DNA from: CANMXU01 sp052030545
GTDB lineage: Bacteria > Pseudomonadota > Gammaproteobacteria > Enterobacterales > Alteromonadaceae
Assembly: GCF_052030545.1 (NCBI RefSeq)
Contig: NZ_JBPDIH010000008.1
Span: 184,949-248,948 of the forward strand
Direction of reading: 5' to 3'
Length of the DNA stretch: 64,000 nt
Part shown: positions 1 through 9,483 of the stretch, piece by piece
How positions within the stretch are numbered: the stretch's first letter is position 1
Layout: each line of letters begins with the position of its first letter
Position numbers and translations under genes: made by a program
Notes under the pieces: generated by a model
The model's database searches: none
Seen by the model: only the letters and a program-made list of their open reading frames with translations
Told to the model about the DNA's origin: nothing

Positions 1-611
1 CCATTGTTGCGTTAGGTAAGCTCGGTATTAGTATCACCCCGTTTATTGCCACCATTGGTGCTTTATCACTTGGCGTAGGTTTAGCGCTACAAGGCTTATT
101 GTCGAACTATGCCGCCGGCTTTAATATTATATTGCTTCGCCCTTTTGTCGTTGGTGACACCATAGAAGTGCAAAATGTCAAAGGCATCGTCAAAGAAGTA
201 CTACTTGCTTATACCATATTGCGCGACGAAGACGGCGTGACAATTACGATTCCAAATAAGCACATTGTTGGTGAAATCCTGCAAAATTCAAAAAATGATT
301 CTTTACTGGAATTAACCGTTGGTATTTCATATCAACATAATCCTATCGAAGTGGTTTCTCTGCTTGAAGGGGTCATTGCTGAGCTCAATATTTCGGGACA
401 GCAAAAAGAGTTACTCATTGGTATTGATGAGTTTGCCGATAGCGCGATTAATATCGGAATCCGCATATGGACACCTACCGCAGAGCTTTACGCCAACAAA
501 TATAAAGCGTACCAAGCAATATACTTAGCACTTGAAAAAGAAAATATTACCATTCCATTTCCACAACGCGATGTACACCTTATTCAACCAGCGCAGAAAG
601 TGGCTTCTTAA
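1..611 (+). CDS. MscS-family mechanosensitive ion channel (5' end outside window)
   Basis: The reading frame is open from the left edge, so the gene begins upstream; about 202 C-terminal residues are visible. The segment starting with GLALQGLLSNYAAGF followed by LLRPFVVGD is the pore-lining TM3 and the start of the beta domain of MscS channels, which release solutes through the inner membrane on hypo-osmotic shock. The rest matches the cytoplasmic vestibule, with a hydrophilic C-terminus. A TTG at 99 is not the true start because the conserved TM3 begins before it. A hairpin follows the stop. The family is clear; the member (MscS or a YbdG/MscK type) cannot be decided without the N-terminus. 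Confidence 0.88.
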   Translation, partial: IVALGKLGISITPFIATIGALSLGVGLALQGLLSNYAAGFNIILLRPFVVGDTIEVQNVKGIVKEVLLAYTILRDEDGVTITIPNKHIVGEILQNSKNDSLLELTVGISYQHNPIEVVSLLEGVIAELNISGQQKELLIGIDEFADSAINIGIRIWTPTAELYANKYKAYQAIYLALEKENITIPFPQRDVHLIQPAQKVAS

Positions 612-649
612 TGTATTTATCGTAACCAACTTTTTTCACACTTTATTAT

Positions 650-676
650 TAAAGGCACGTATTAACGTGCCTTTAA
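650..676 (+). terminator. Hairpin terminator after mscS-like gene
   Basis: A perfect 11-bp inverted repeat (arms 650-660 and 665-675) with a 4-nt loop lies about 40 nt after the channel stop codon. The 3' arm ends in TTTA and the T-tract is short, so it is a plausible but not ideal intrinsic terminator. Confidence 0.5.
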
Positions 677-823
677 ATTATCTAACAAGCTTTATTATTG
701 CTAAGCATAAAAGCTTAGCTTTCCTCCCCATTTAAATAAATTTTTATCCAAGTCAGCAAATTACGCAATTATAAGATATGCTTAATAAAACAAGACATAT
801 TTGATACTTGGAAACAATAATAA

Positions 824-3800
824 ATGGCAACAGCACCAGATACCTCTCCACGCCAAAAAAAGTTCACTGGTTCTTTAGGAAACGAGCTTAGGATTTGGTT
901 CTTATTATTAGCCTTAGTGCCCATCGCTATCATTTCATTTATCAGCTTTAATCAAACGTCAAAAAGCCTCACCGCAGCAGCTAAAAGTGAACTTGCTCAT
1001 TCGGCTATGCTCAGCAAGGCCTTTATCAACAACTGGATGTATTACCGCCAAAAAGATACAACAACTCAAGCACAAGCAAAACATAATGTCGATTTAATTA
1101 GCGCGTTATCTGCGACGTGGCAAAAAAGTGGTTTGTCTTTACAAGAATTTGTTGTTAGCGACCGCTGGCAAGAAATTTCAAAACCTGCAAGTAACGAACT
1201 GACTTCGTTTATGCAGCAATACGATTATATTTACGATATTTTATTCATCGATACCCAAGGTAACGTACTGTTTACTGTCATCAAAGAGAATGATCTAGGT
1301 ACCAATTTATTTACCAGCAGCGCACAACATCCAAAATTTGCTTACTCATTAGAGCGCACTATCAACCAAGAGCGCATCTCATTTTCAGGGGTTGAACGGT
1401 ATCAACCGTCAAACAATACCGTATCGGGCTTTATCACTGCGCCACTTATCGACCACAACAATAATATTGCCGGTGTTATTGCCATTCAAATAACCTTAGA
1501 GCGCATTGCAAATGTTTTAAACAAAGCCACCTCTCGCTCAAACTCCTTAAGGCATTATTTAGTATCTAGCGATGGTTTACTTAGAACCCCTTATCAGCAA
1601 GGAAACTGGGGTGAAGTTTTAGAAAGGGAAATAACAACAGATCAATTTAACTTATGGAAATCTGAGCACATTACCAAGGCAAATCATCAAGATAATACCG
1701 AAGAACATGCTTTTGAATATATCGGGCCGAATGATAAGAAAGTCATTGGTATTCATCAATCAATTCCAATTGGCGAAATTGAATGGGCACTATTTAGTGA
1801 AATAAACCATGAAGATGCGCTAGCTTCAGCCCTACTGATACGAAACGTGACCTTTTTCTTATTTGCGTTAACCGTGATCATCGTCTTTATCTTAGCTAAA
1901 ATAATTGCCCTAAAAATCAGTAAACCGCTAACCACGCTCGCCGAGCAAAGTTTAAAAGTCGCTAAAGACGAAGACAGTAGTGCAGTGTCAATCAATTCAA
2001 ATAATGAAATTGGCCAATTAGCAGACGCCTTGAATTACATGGTTGCAACCAGACAAGCGAATATTGAGCAACTCAAACAAAGCAATAAGGATTCACAACA
2101 AATACTTTATGCCCTAAATGAACAAAAGTTTGCACTTGATCAACATGCCATTGTTGCGATAACCGACGTAAAAGGCACCATAACCTTTGCTAATAAAAAG
2201 TTTGCTGATCTCAGTGGTTACGAGATTGAAGAACTGATCGGCAAAAACCATCGCCTGCTTAATTCAGGAAAGCAAAGCAAAGAATACTGGTATGAAATGT
2301 ACAAGGTCATTAAAGCAGGAAAAGTGTGGCATGACGAAGTTTGTAACCGTAAAAAAGATGGCAGCTATTACTGGGTAGATACCACTATAGTGCCATTTAT
2401 TGGCGAAAATGGTAAACCCAAAAGTTTTATCGCGATACGAACGGATATTACCCGAAATAAAGAAATCGAACTTGCTCTGGCTGAAAACGCCAAGCAACTT
2501 GAACTTGTCGTTGCCAGTACCGATGTTGGTATTTGGGATTGGCAATTAGACGACAATGCCATTCGTTGTAATCAACGATTGTTCGAAATTTGCGGTTATG
2601 AGCCAACTGAAGATTCAATTATTACACTGGATATTTGGAAAAACATCGTTCATCCAGACGACTTAGCTCAATTTATACAAGTATTCGAGCGTGATTTAGT
2701 CAGCAAGAATACGACGTGCTCGGTAGAGCTGCGAATTAAACACAAGAATGGCGATTGGGTCTATGTCGTCGACAGTGGCAAGGTAGTTGAACGTAATTAC
2801 AAAAATCACCCAACCCGCATGATCGGCACAGTACTCGATATTACGCCACTTAAGCTTGCCCAATTTGAACAAGAAAAAATTAATCAACAAAATAAAGTTA
2901 AACTGGCCGTTGCAGAAGAGTTATCTCAACCAACAAAAAAAGTTAAAAAACTTAAAAACTCATTAGCTGCCCTGCTTAATTTTGGCCACGCAGACTTTGA
3001 AAGTGAAGCAGGCATTTGCTTATACAACGCAGAATCAAAAGCCCTCAAGTTAACTGCATATCATGGTGAGCTTAGCCAAGCGCAACAAACAAGTATTGAG
3101 TCTTATTGCCAAAAAGACAGCCACTACCATCGCGTGATTAATTCAGGCAAGTTTTCGCTAGTAAGAAATGAATACAACGACGGTAGCCAGTATGTTTTTC
3201 CATTAGTTACTCATTCAGACAAAGCATCACAAAAACTTGGTGTTTTGTTTATTCATACCACCAGTCAGTCAATGCCTGATGAAGCAATTATGGTGTTACT
3301 ACAAGAAATCGTCGATATGTTATCTATCGCGATTTTACAAGATAAAACCAGAAGCTTGTTGAAAAAAGCCTCGGTTGCAGCAGAGCAAAGTAGCCAATTA
3401 AAGAGTGAATTTCTCGCCAGTATGAGTCATGAAATACGAACGCCAATGAACGGCGTTTTAGGTATGTTAGGTTTGTTATTAGCGACAGATCTAAATGAAG
3501 ATCAACGCCATAAAGCATCGCTTGCCAATTCCAGTGCGCAATCACTGTTAGTATTAATTAATGACATTTTAGATTTTTCTAAAATAGAGGCAGGCAAACT
3601 AGAGCTTGAATATATTGATTTTAACCTACGTGGCATGTTGGGAGAGTTTACTGAAGCGATGGCATTAAAAGCACAAACTAAGGGTTTAGAAATTGTGCTC
3701 GATGTGCAAAATGTTCAACAATCGATGGTAAAAGGTGATCAAGGTCGTATTCGACAAGTACTCACCAATTTAGTCGGTAATGCCATTAAGTTCACCCACG

Positions 3801-5452
3801 AAGGTGAAATAGTCATTCGGGCTCAAACACAAGATAGCGCCAACGAAAGTTTAATATTTCAATGCAGCATAGAAGACACCGGCATTGGCATTCCAGAAGA
3901 TAAAACAGCAACTTTATTTGATACCTTTTCTCAAGTAGACGCCTCTACCACGCGAGAATACGGCGGTACAGGGTTAGGTTTATCTATTTGCAAAAGTTTA
4001 TGTGAATTAATGGGCGGCACTGTTGATGTTACAAGTACGATCGGCGAAGGCAGCACATTTTCTATCACTATAGAAATACAACCAAGTGAGCTTTCGCAGC
4101 CGGTACTACCCAAGATTGATATCGGCGCCTTGCATTTACTCATTGTTGACGACAATACAACTAACCGACAAGTATTGCGTGGCCAATTAGAACTGTGGGG
4201 AGCAACCGTTACTGAGGCGTGCCACGCTAAAGAAGCCATTGAAATATGTAACGAACGTTACAACAGCGATCTCCCCTTTTTTGACGTTGCCTTCTTAGAC
4301 ATGCAAATGCCAGAAATGGATGGCGCCGAACTTGGCCAGTTAATACGTTCAGATGAGCGATATCATCATATGAAATTAGTAATGATGACGTCTATTGCAC
4401 AAGGTAACGAAGCGGAATATTTCGCTAACCTTGGTTTTAATGCGTACTTTCCAAAACCGGCGACAACCTCAGATTTATTCGACGCACTTGCCGTTGTCGT
4501 TGACAATGGTGATACCTTAAAACAAGTTCCTATTGTTACCCATAGCTATTTGCAAACCTTAGCTCGCGACGAAAAAAGCGCCACCTGCCCTCAACCTGAC
4601 AATAAAATTGCCGACATTGAGTGGACTCACCCACCTAAAATATTATTGGTGGAAGATAATCGAATTAATCAGCAAGTTGCGCTTGGTATTTTAAGTGAAT
4701 TTGGTTTAGAGGCCGATATTGCAGCCAACGGTAAAGATGCCCTATATTTACTGCAACAGTGTACAAAACACGCACCGTACACCTTAGTATTGATGGACTG
4801 TCAAATGCCGGTAATGGACGGATATCAAGCGACCCAAGCGATACGTAACAGCGATGCAGGCGAACATAATAAAAAGGTAGTCATTATTGCAATGACAGCA
4901 AATGCAATGGAAGGTGATCGCGAAAAATGCTTGTCTGTCGGCATGGATGACTACTTATCAAAACCTATCGAACCAAACGATCTTTTTGAAAAGCTCACCT
5001 ACTGGCAAAATAAAAATCATCACCAAAAAGCAAAAGTATCAACTAAAGCAGTAGCGAAACCACAGCCAGAGCAGCAGCCAGAAGTAACTAAAAAGGGGTT
5101 AGTCACCTTAGATAAAGAAGCCGTATTAAAACGTGTTAGCTCACGAGCTAAATTACTTACCATGCTTGTGAATAATTTTATCGAAGACGCACCAACGCAT
5201 ATGGACACACTTAACCAAGCCGCCAAACAAAACGATGTTGAACAGTTAAAGTTAACGGCTCACACCTTCAAAGGTATGGCAGGCAATTTAGGTGGGTTAC
5301 GTTTGCAAGCAAAATCTGCAGAATTAGAACATGCGATAAAAAAAGGCGATATGAAAGAGATCATTTTACTGATTGAGCAATTACACATTGAATACCAAGA
5401 ATTTAGTCAGCAACTGTCAATTTTTGAACAAGATGTCGCTAACAATGCATAA
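824..5452 (+). CDS. Hybrid sensor histidine kinase (sensor-HAMP-PAS-PAS-HisKA-HATPase-REC-REC-HPt)
   Basis: A 1542-residue multi-domain phosphorelay kinase anchored in the inner membrane. TM1 is at about residues 24-45 and TM2 at about 342-363, enclosing a periplasmic Cache-like sensor region of about 290 residues. Next come HAMP (about 365-418), a PAS domain (about 440-550), a PAS_3-type domain (about 555-685) and a GAF-like stretch (about 700-840). The HisKA phospho-acceptor is His869 in the motif SHEIRTP, followed by an ATPase with N and G boxes (TGIGIPED, GGTGLGLSI). Two receiver domains have Asp1159 and Asp1325, and an HPt domain has His1480 in AHTFKGMAGNLGG. All phosphorelay residues are intact, so a full His-Asp-His relay is expected. 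No response regulator gene is adjacent, so partner and signal are unknown. Confidence 0.93.
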   Translation: MATAPDTSPRQKKFTGSLGNELRIWFLLLALVPIAIISFISFNQTSKSLTAAAKSELAHSAMLSKAFINNWMYYRQKDTTTQAQAKHNVDLISALSATWQKSGLSLQEFVVSDRWQEISKPASNELTSFMQQYDYIYDILFIDTQGNVLFTVIKENDLGTNLFTSSAQHPKFAYSLERTINQERISFSGVERYQPSNNTVSGFITAPLIDHNNNIAGVIAIQITLERIANVLNKATSRSNSLRHYLVSSDGLLRTPYQQGNWGEVLEREITTDQFNLWKSEHITKANHQDNTEEHAFEYIGPNDKKVIGIHQSIPIGEIEWALFSEINHEDALASALLIRNVTFFLFALTVIIVFILAKIIALKISKPLTTLAEQSLKVAKDEDSSAVSINSNNEIGQLADALNYMVATRQANIEQLKQSNKDSQQILYALNEQKFALDQHAIVAITDVKGTITFANKKFADLSGYEIEELIGKNHRLLNSGKQSKEYWYEMYKVIKAGKVWHDEVCNRKKDGSYYWVDTTIVPFIGENGKPKSFIAIRTDITRNKEIELALAENAKQLELVVASTDVGIWDWQLDDNAIRCNQRLFEICGYEPTEDSIITLDIWKNIVHPDDLAQFIQVFERDLVSKNTTCSVELRIKHKNGDWVYVVDSGKVVERNYKNHPTRMIGTVLDITPLKLAQFEQEKINQQNKVKLAVAEELSQPTKKVKKLKNSLAALLNFGHADFESEAGICLYNAESKALKLTAYHGELSQAQQTSIESYCQKDSHYHRVINSGKFSLVRNEYNDGSQYVFPLVTHSDKASQKLGVLFIHTTSQSMPDEAIMVLLQEIVDMLSIAILQDKTRSLLKKASVAAEQSSQLKSEFLASMSHEIRTPMNGVLGMLGLLLATDLNEDQRHKASLANSSAQSLLVLINDILDFSKIEAGKLELEYIDFNLRGMLGEFTEAMALKAQTKGLEIVLDVQNVQQSMVKGDQGRIRQVLTNLVGNAIKFTHEGEIVIRAQTQDSANESLIFQCSIEDTGIGIPEDKTATLFDTFSQVDASTTREYGGTGLGLSICKSLCELMGGTVDVTSTIGEGSTFSITIEIQPSELSQPVLPKIDIGALHLLIVDDNTTNRQVLRGQLELWGATVTEACHAKEAIEICNERYNSDLPFFDVAFLDMQMPEMDGAELGQLIRSDERYHHMKLVMMTSIAQGNEAEYFANLGFNAYFPKPATTSDLFDALAVVVDNGDTLKQVPIVTHSYLQTLARDEKSATCPQPDNKIADIEWTHPPKILLVEDNRINQQVALGILSEFGLEADIAANGKDALYLLQQCTKHAPYTLVLMDCQMPVMDGYQATQAIRNSDAGEHNKKVVIIAMTANAMEGDREKCLSVGMDDYLSKPIEPNDLFEKLTYWQNKNHHQKAKVSTKAVAKPQPEQQPEVTKKGLVTLDKEAVLKRVSSRAKLLTMLVNNFIEDAPTHMDTLNQAAKQNDVEQLKLTAHTFKGMAGNLGGLRLQAKSAELEHAIKKGDMKEIILLIEQLHIEYQEFSQQLSIFEQDVANNA

Positions 5453-5639
5453 GGGTGATAAATTGCTGTGTTTATTTTTACCGCGTTATTTCACCCTAGT
5501 TACGCCATGCACAAAAAACGTTTACTGTGTACGAAATTCAACTTCAAAAGTTCAAAAGCTGCGAATATAAAAAATTAACTATTTGCTCGAATAAGAACAT
5601 TGATATAATGCAGTCGCCGTTTATCAAGCAAACAATTTA

Positions 5640-6116
5640 ATGAACTATATTTCAATTGAAGAACTTAAAAATGCATGGATTTTTAGACATAACAGCCTAC
5701 CTGTTGCTGAAAAAGATCTAACTAAAATCAAGCCGATGACTGCTGCCCGCGCTAATACCCTTTGGGATGTTGCAATTAGCAGACAAGTTGATCACCCTGA
5801 CTTTTTCAAAAAAGGCGACTGGCCAGTCGCAGATGGCGTGTGGTTTGACAATGGCAAGTGGGAAACCTTATGGGACAGTGACGAGCCCGACCTACCCGAG
5901 TTAATACTTTCTCAATTACACTGGGACAATAACACCGTGGTGTATTATTGCTGCAATCGAAACTACGTTATTGAAACGACATGGCAGGTATTTAAGCGCA
6001 CTTGGAAAAACTTCTTATTTATGGACGATGGTGCATTACTTATAGGTAAAAAGCGCCAAGAAACAGTGCAATTTAATAATAATGGCTATTTCAAAATAGG
6101 TAAAAAAGCTAAGTAA
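5640..6116 (+). CDS. Conserved hypothetical protein, DUF2947-like
   Basis: A 158-aa soluble protein with no signal peptide or membrane segment, rich in Trp and Asp. The N-terminal pattern (ISIEELKNAWIFRH, then KPMTAARANTLWD) resembles the gammaproteobacterial family DUF2947, recognised from memory and not checked by search. It is monocistronic, and its stop codon lies inside a hairpin that also ends the convergent gene. No function is known for the family. Alternative: an unrelated small lineage-specific protein. Confidence 0.8.
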   Translation: MNYISIEELKNAWIFRHNSLPVAEKDLTKIKPMTAARANTLWDVAISRQVDHPDFFKKGDWPVADGVWFDNGKWETLWDSDEPDLPELILSQLHWDNNTVVYYCCNRNYVIETTWQVFKRTWKNFLFMDDGALLIGKKRQETVQFNNNGYFKIGKKAK

Positions 6117-6139
6117 CCTGAGCTGTACGAGCTCAGGTT
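6115..6139. terminator. Bidirectional hairpin terminator
   Basis: Perfect 10-bp stem (6115-6124 and 6130-6139) with a 5-nt loop, sitting at the stop of the plus-strand gene and 20 nt past the end of the convergent minus-strand lipase gene. There is no long T-tract on either side, so efficiency is uncertain. Confidence 0.5.
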
Positions 6140-6158
6140 AAGTAACAATCGTAGCGAT

Positions 6159-6857
6159 CTATGCGTCAACCTTAAACTGACCATGCTTTATAAAATGAAG
6201 GACTTGGTCTATTACCTTTGAATTTTTCATCATAAACGGGTGAGTCACGGGCATACTGATATGATCTGTCATGCCCGCCAATTTAGTGCTCTCAACCGTC
6301 ACTTTGCCATCATCTTTACCGGGTAAAATAGCAGACAAAACAAGATTAACACTTCGTGTTCCAGCAATGATACCTAACTCAAATTTGGCTGAGCCAATTT
6401 TATTAGTAATACTCATATCACCAGTCCCCAATTGTAAACCAGCTGGGCCTGCGATTGCAGAAAACCCAGGGAAGTCTTGATAAGCATCTGCTGCTTCACT
6501 ACCGTTATTAGGAGGCCCAAGCATGACCACCCGCCCTAAGTTTTCAATCACATGTTCACTTAAATAATAACGTACTAGAATTCCGCCCATGGAATGCGTA
6601 ACAAAGTGCACTTTATCTGTTTGCTTACATGACTCAAGTGCTAAGCCAATCGCATTATTAGCAAGATTTTCCACACTATCTTTGCGTGAAGGATAATCAT
6701 AATTAACCGCCAAAAAACCTTCCCGTGTTAATACCTGAGTTAATTTCTTCATATCGCGGTCACTTTTAGCTAAGCCGTGTAATAAAATCACGCAATCTTT
6801 GGCGGCAACTGTTTGACTAAAAACAGCTAAAATAATGACAACAATAATGTTAATCAT
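6159..6857 (-). CDS. Exported alpha/beta-hydrolase (lipase/esterase-like)
   Basis: A 232-aa protein with an N-terminal signal peptide (hydrophobic residues 2-18, likely cleavage near VAA-KD). The oxyanion strand reads LLHGLA, and the nucleophile elbow THSMGG places the catalytic Ser at residue 89. A late Asp (GKDDGK) and His (VTHPFMM) can complete the triad. It resembles the PGAP1-like or triacylglycerol-lipase group of short esterases, so it probably hydrolyses esters in the periplasm. It follows the 6866-7567 gene by only 8 nt on the same strand, so the two are probably co-transcribed. The substrate is unknown. Confidence 0.85.
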   Translation of the reverse strand: MINIIVVIILAVFSQTVAAKDCVILLHGLAKSDRDMKKLTQVLTREGFLAVNYDYPSRKDSVENLANNAIGLALESCKQTDKVHFVTHSMGGILVRYYLSEHVIENLGRVVMLGPPNNGSEAADAYQDFPGFSAIAGPAGLQLGTGDMSITNKIGSAKFELGIIAGTRSVNLVLSAILPGKDDGKVTVESTKLAGMTDHISMPVTHPFMMKNSKVIDQVLHFIKHGQFKVDA

Positions 6858-6865
6858 AAAAACCC

Positions 6866-7567
6866 TTAAGGATTAGCTCCAGTGCCGACATAAAAGTAGT
6901 CAGAAAACTCTTCGATACTTTGCTCTGATAACCTTTTCGCCAAACCCGCAGTACCTGAAAATTTCATGGTAATGCGATGATACGCCATATGTTTGCCATG
7001 ACGAACAAATTCAAGCGCCAAATTAAATACCTCTAACTCTATTGGGCCGGCAGGCGTTAACGGTTCGGTATTACTAATAATGATCTCGCTAATATCACCT
7101 GAACTAAGATTAAGCCTAAGTTTTCCAGTAAGTTTATCTTGTTGGTCGAGCATATCTTCAACCACCGGAATAAAAGTAAATACAGCAATATCGTTTTGTT
7201 GATGGCTAAACACTAACGACTGTTTTGCTATCATCGAACTTACCGGCTCTCTCACCTCGGCGATATCATCTTCGGCATTCCAAATTTCGTCAAATTCAGT
7301 TAATTGCTCAACCGTTGGCACTTTTCGGTCAACAAGTAATAATTTCCACTGTTGAGTTTTAGGGCGCCTTGGATCAAATTCACTTTTGACCACATCATAA
7401 TTGCTATGTTGCGTATGAATATAAGACCAATGCGTGCTATTAATAGCATCAAGGTTTTTTATGGCAGTATGTGCCTTAACTAACATTGCCTCACTGGCAT
7501 TTGTTGAGTAACTCAAACAAACTAAAAATATTAGCAACAATGGTTTTAAGGTGACTTTGTTTTTCAT
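6866..7567 (-). CDS. Predicted periplasmic protein of unknown function
   Basis: A 233-aa protein starting with a clear signal peptide (MKNKVTLKPLLLIFLVCLSY, cleavage likely near TNA-SE). The mature part has no family I recognise; it is acidic with alternating beta-type segments, as in lipid- or substrate-binding periplasmic proteins. It is the first gene of a likely two-gene unit with the downstream exported hydrolase, 8 nt apart, suggesting a linked envelope role. An RBS-like AGGAA precedes the ATG. No function is assigned. Confidence 0.75.
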   Translation of the reverse strand: MKNKVTLKPLLLIFLVCLSYSTNASEAMLVKAHTAIKNLDAINSTHWSYIHTQHSNYDVVKSEFDPRRPKTQQWKLLLVDRKVPTVEQLTEFDEIWNAEDDIAEVREPVSSMIAKQSLVFSHQQNDIAVFTFIPVVEDMLDQQDKLTGKLRLNLSSGDISEIIISNTEPLTPAGPIELEVFNLALEFVRHGKHMAYHRITMKFSGTAGLAKRLSEQSIEEFSDYFYVGTGANP

Positions 7568-7978
7568 TCCTTTCCTTAAATCAACTTATGAACAAAAATT
7601 CATTCCATAAGTGTGGTATCAAAATCAGGCAATACCTGATGTTAGATTTTCAATATATTGGCTTAAAGCTAACAGTGAATACTGCAGTAATAGAAAACTA
7701 AATATTATATTTAATCTAGTTATTAATAATGGCATCACATCTTAAGGCGCAAATTACATCTGCAGAAAGACTCAGTTGCTTGAAATTTTTTAGCTTTAGC
7801 AGACTCCCCAATAAGCAGACATCCATTTTCATTCAATAACCTTAGTTACACTTTTTTATCATTCTACTCATTAATAAATGTAATTCAAACTAAACCCTTC
7901 TATGTAGTTCAGTAAAACAGCTCGTTGGCAAACATTACCAATTGCCCTGCAATATAAGTATCAAAATTTATTCAAAAA
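7568..7978. other. Intergenic region between divergent genes
   Basis: About 410 bp, AT-rich, separating the minus-strand exported-protein unit from sulA. It should hold the promoter for the minus-strand unit. I see no ORF with a usable ribosome site, no repeat and no RNA structure that I can support here. Confidence 0.4.
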
Positions 7979-8007
7979 ATGCTTGATCAATCACCCAAAC
8001 AACTATA

Positions 8008-8023
8008 CTGTATATTCATACAG
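8008..8023 (+). promoter_or_regulatory. LexA (SOS) box of sulA
   Basis: The sequence CTGTATATTCATACAG is a perfect CTG-N10-CAG LexA operator with an AT-rich centre. A consensus -10 hexamer TATAAT follows at once at 8024-8029, so LexA bound here would block the promoter. It lies 30 nt before the sulA ATG. Confidence 0.92.
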
Positions 8024-8053
8024 TATAATTACGTATCACAAAGAGAGCTTGCT

Positions 8054-8494
8054 ATGTACAACGTTAAAAACATTAAAATCAGCAACTTAATTAATGACAC
8101 CAGTTTTTATATTAATAGAATGTTGGACATAGAAGACAATTGGTTTGACGAAATAACCATATCTAGCCACCAAGAACTGTCTGCACAATATGCAAATATT
8201 TGCCATCAATATCATCAAGAACGTAAGTGGATTTTAATGATAAACCCAGAAGAGGATTCATTAGAGCCGTTGTCTGATAATGAACAAATAGACGCAAGAA
8301 AAGTATTACGGGTGAACTCTAACAAAGATAAATTATGTATTGCCCCTATCAAAATGGCATTACAAAAAGGAAATTGTTCAGCTGTTATCGTCTCTAATAG
8401 CGATTTTACTCAACAACAAATTTCAGAGCTTATTAAAAGTGCGCAACGCGGCAAAACCCAGTGTATTGTGATTAACAAAAAAGCACTACACTAG
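8054..8494 (+). CDS. sulA: SOS-induced cell division inhibitor SulA
   Basis: A 146-aa protein. SulA binds FtsZ and stops Z-ring assembly during the SOS response. The body matches SulA: KWILMINPEE, then ARKVLRV, then an amphipathic segment MALQKGNCSAVIV and QISELIKSAQRGK, in the same order as the E. coli protein. The start chosen is the ATG at 8054, with the ribosome site AAGAGAG; an in-frame upstream extension from 7979 would run through the LexA box and is rejected. The stop codon TAG is built from the TA target and first base of an inserted MITE; without the element the frame would still stop (TAA) at the same codon, so the protein is intact. Confidence 0.85.
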   Translation: MYNVKNIKISNLINDTSFYINRMLDIEDNWFDEITISSHQELSAQYANICHQYHQERKWILMINPEEDSLEPLSDNEQIDARKVLRVNSNKDKLCIAPIKMALQKGNCSAVIVSNSDFTQQQISELIKSAQRGKTQCIVINKKALH

Positions 8495-8807
8495 AGCATG
8501 TTGATCTTTGGCGTATATTTTTGCAGCAGTATATTGCGTATTTATACAAGGCAGCGCCTATGCAGTGTGGTTGTTCCACATAAATAGGCGATAAAGACTT
8601 TATGCTCCTGCAAAGTCACCTTACCCCACATCCATGTGGGGCAACGTAGTGGAAATGCGCAATAAACGCTGTCATTAAGATTCGATTAACCGTGATTTAC
8701 TCTGTGTTATAGCTCATTTATATAGAATAACTATACTTCAATCGCTATGCCTTGATTAAATCACGGTTAATTCGAACAAAATCTATACTACAAAGGTCAA
8801 CACGCTC
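8494..8807. mobile_element. MITE-like element with terminal inverted repeats and TA flanks
   Basis: A 314-bp non-coding element. The ends are inverted repeats: GAGCATGTTGATCTTT at the left and AAAGGTCAACACGCTC at the right, with two mismatches. Both ends are flanked by TA (8492-8493 and 8808-8809), the target duplication of Tc1/mariner-IS630 type transposases. Inside are a second inverted repeat of about 19 bp (8681-8699 and 8757-8776, one-base indel) and a small perfect hairpin with arms CCCCACAT/ATGTGGGG near 8628-8645. No ORF of useful length exists, so it would depend on a transposase in trans. The match to IS630-type ends is inferred from TA targeting only. Confidence 0.72.
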
Positions 8808-8951
8808 TAATAAAAACAGCGCACAGTTGTTTTATTTTTTACGGTTAAATAACGATAAGGTAAAAACTTAGGCTAGATACATGCAATAAGGTAAGTCTAA
8901 AAAAGCTATGGTAAAATCCCATACAGACTTAATAGCTTTATTGATACTCAT

Positions 8952-9428
8952 ATGAAATGCCCTTGTGGAACATCACGGCCCTTTGAACAATGCTGCTTCG
9001 CCATTCATAATAAAAGGCGCAGCGCATCATCACCAGAAGCACTAATGCGCTCGCGTTATAGCGCCTATGCAACGAATAACGCTCAATATATTTACGATAC
9101 GTATGCAAGCAAGAGCCAAGCTCAACAGTCGATTGACGAGATACGTGAATCGGCATCCGACTGTCGCTGGCTAAAGTTAACCATTCATAGCAGTACCGAG
9201 GGTAATGATCTAACACAGCAATTGCCTACCGTTGAGTTCTCGGCTTTTTATCTTATCGATGATAAACTTTTTGAAATGCATGAACTTTCTAGGTTTGTGC
9301 AAGAACAAGGTGCTTGGCGATATTTAGATGGTGAAATAAAAGCAAACCACCAAGTAGCTCAGCTTAAAAGAAACGATCCCTGCCCGTGTGAAAGCGGCAA
9401 AAAATTTAAAAAATGTTGCAGTAAATAA
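8952..9428 (+). CDS. ychJ: YchJ family protein with two SEC-C metal-binding motifs
   Basis: A 158-aa protein with a zinc-binding CPCGTSRPFEQCC motif at the N-terminus and a second SEC-C motif (DPCPCESGKKFKKCC) at the extreme C-terminus. Between them is the conserved SPEALMRSRYSAYA segment and an NTF2-like middle domain (WLKLTIHSS), the arrangement of the YchJ/UPF0225 family. SEC-C motifs bind zinc and resemble the SecA C-terminus, which contacts SecB and ribosomes; the cellular role of YchJ is not established. It stands alone, about 145 nt after the MITE. Confidence 0.9.
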   Translation: MKCPCGTSRPFEQCCFAIHNKRRSASSPEALMRSRYSAYATNNAQYIYDTYASKSQAQQSIDEIRESASDCRWLKLTIHSSTEGNDLTQQLPTVEFSAFYLIDDKLFEMHELSRFVQEQGAWRYLDGEIKANHQVAQLKRNDPCPCESGKKFKKCCSK

Positions 9429-9483
9429 CACGCACATCTTCATTTAGATTAAGCGCGCATTTCATTGATGTAAAAGGTTAAGC

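Noticed and set aside
532..735. 67-codon plus-strand frame after the channel gene
   Set aside because: It overlaps the end of the mscS-like gene in another frame, runs through the terminator hairpin and has no ribosome site.
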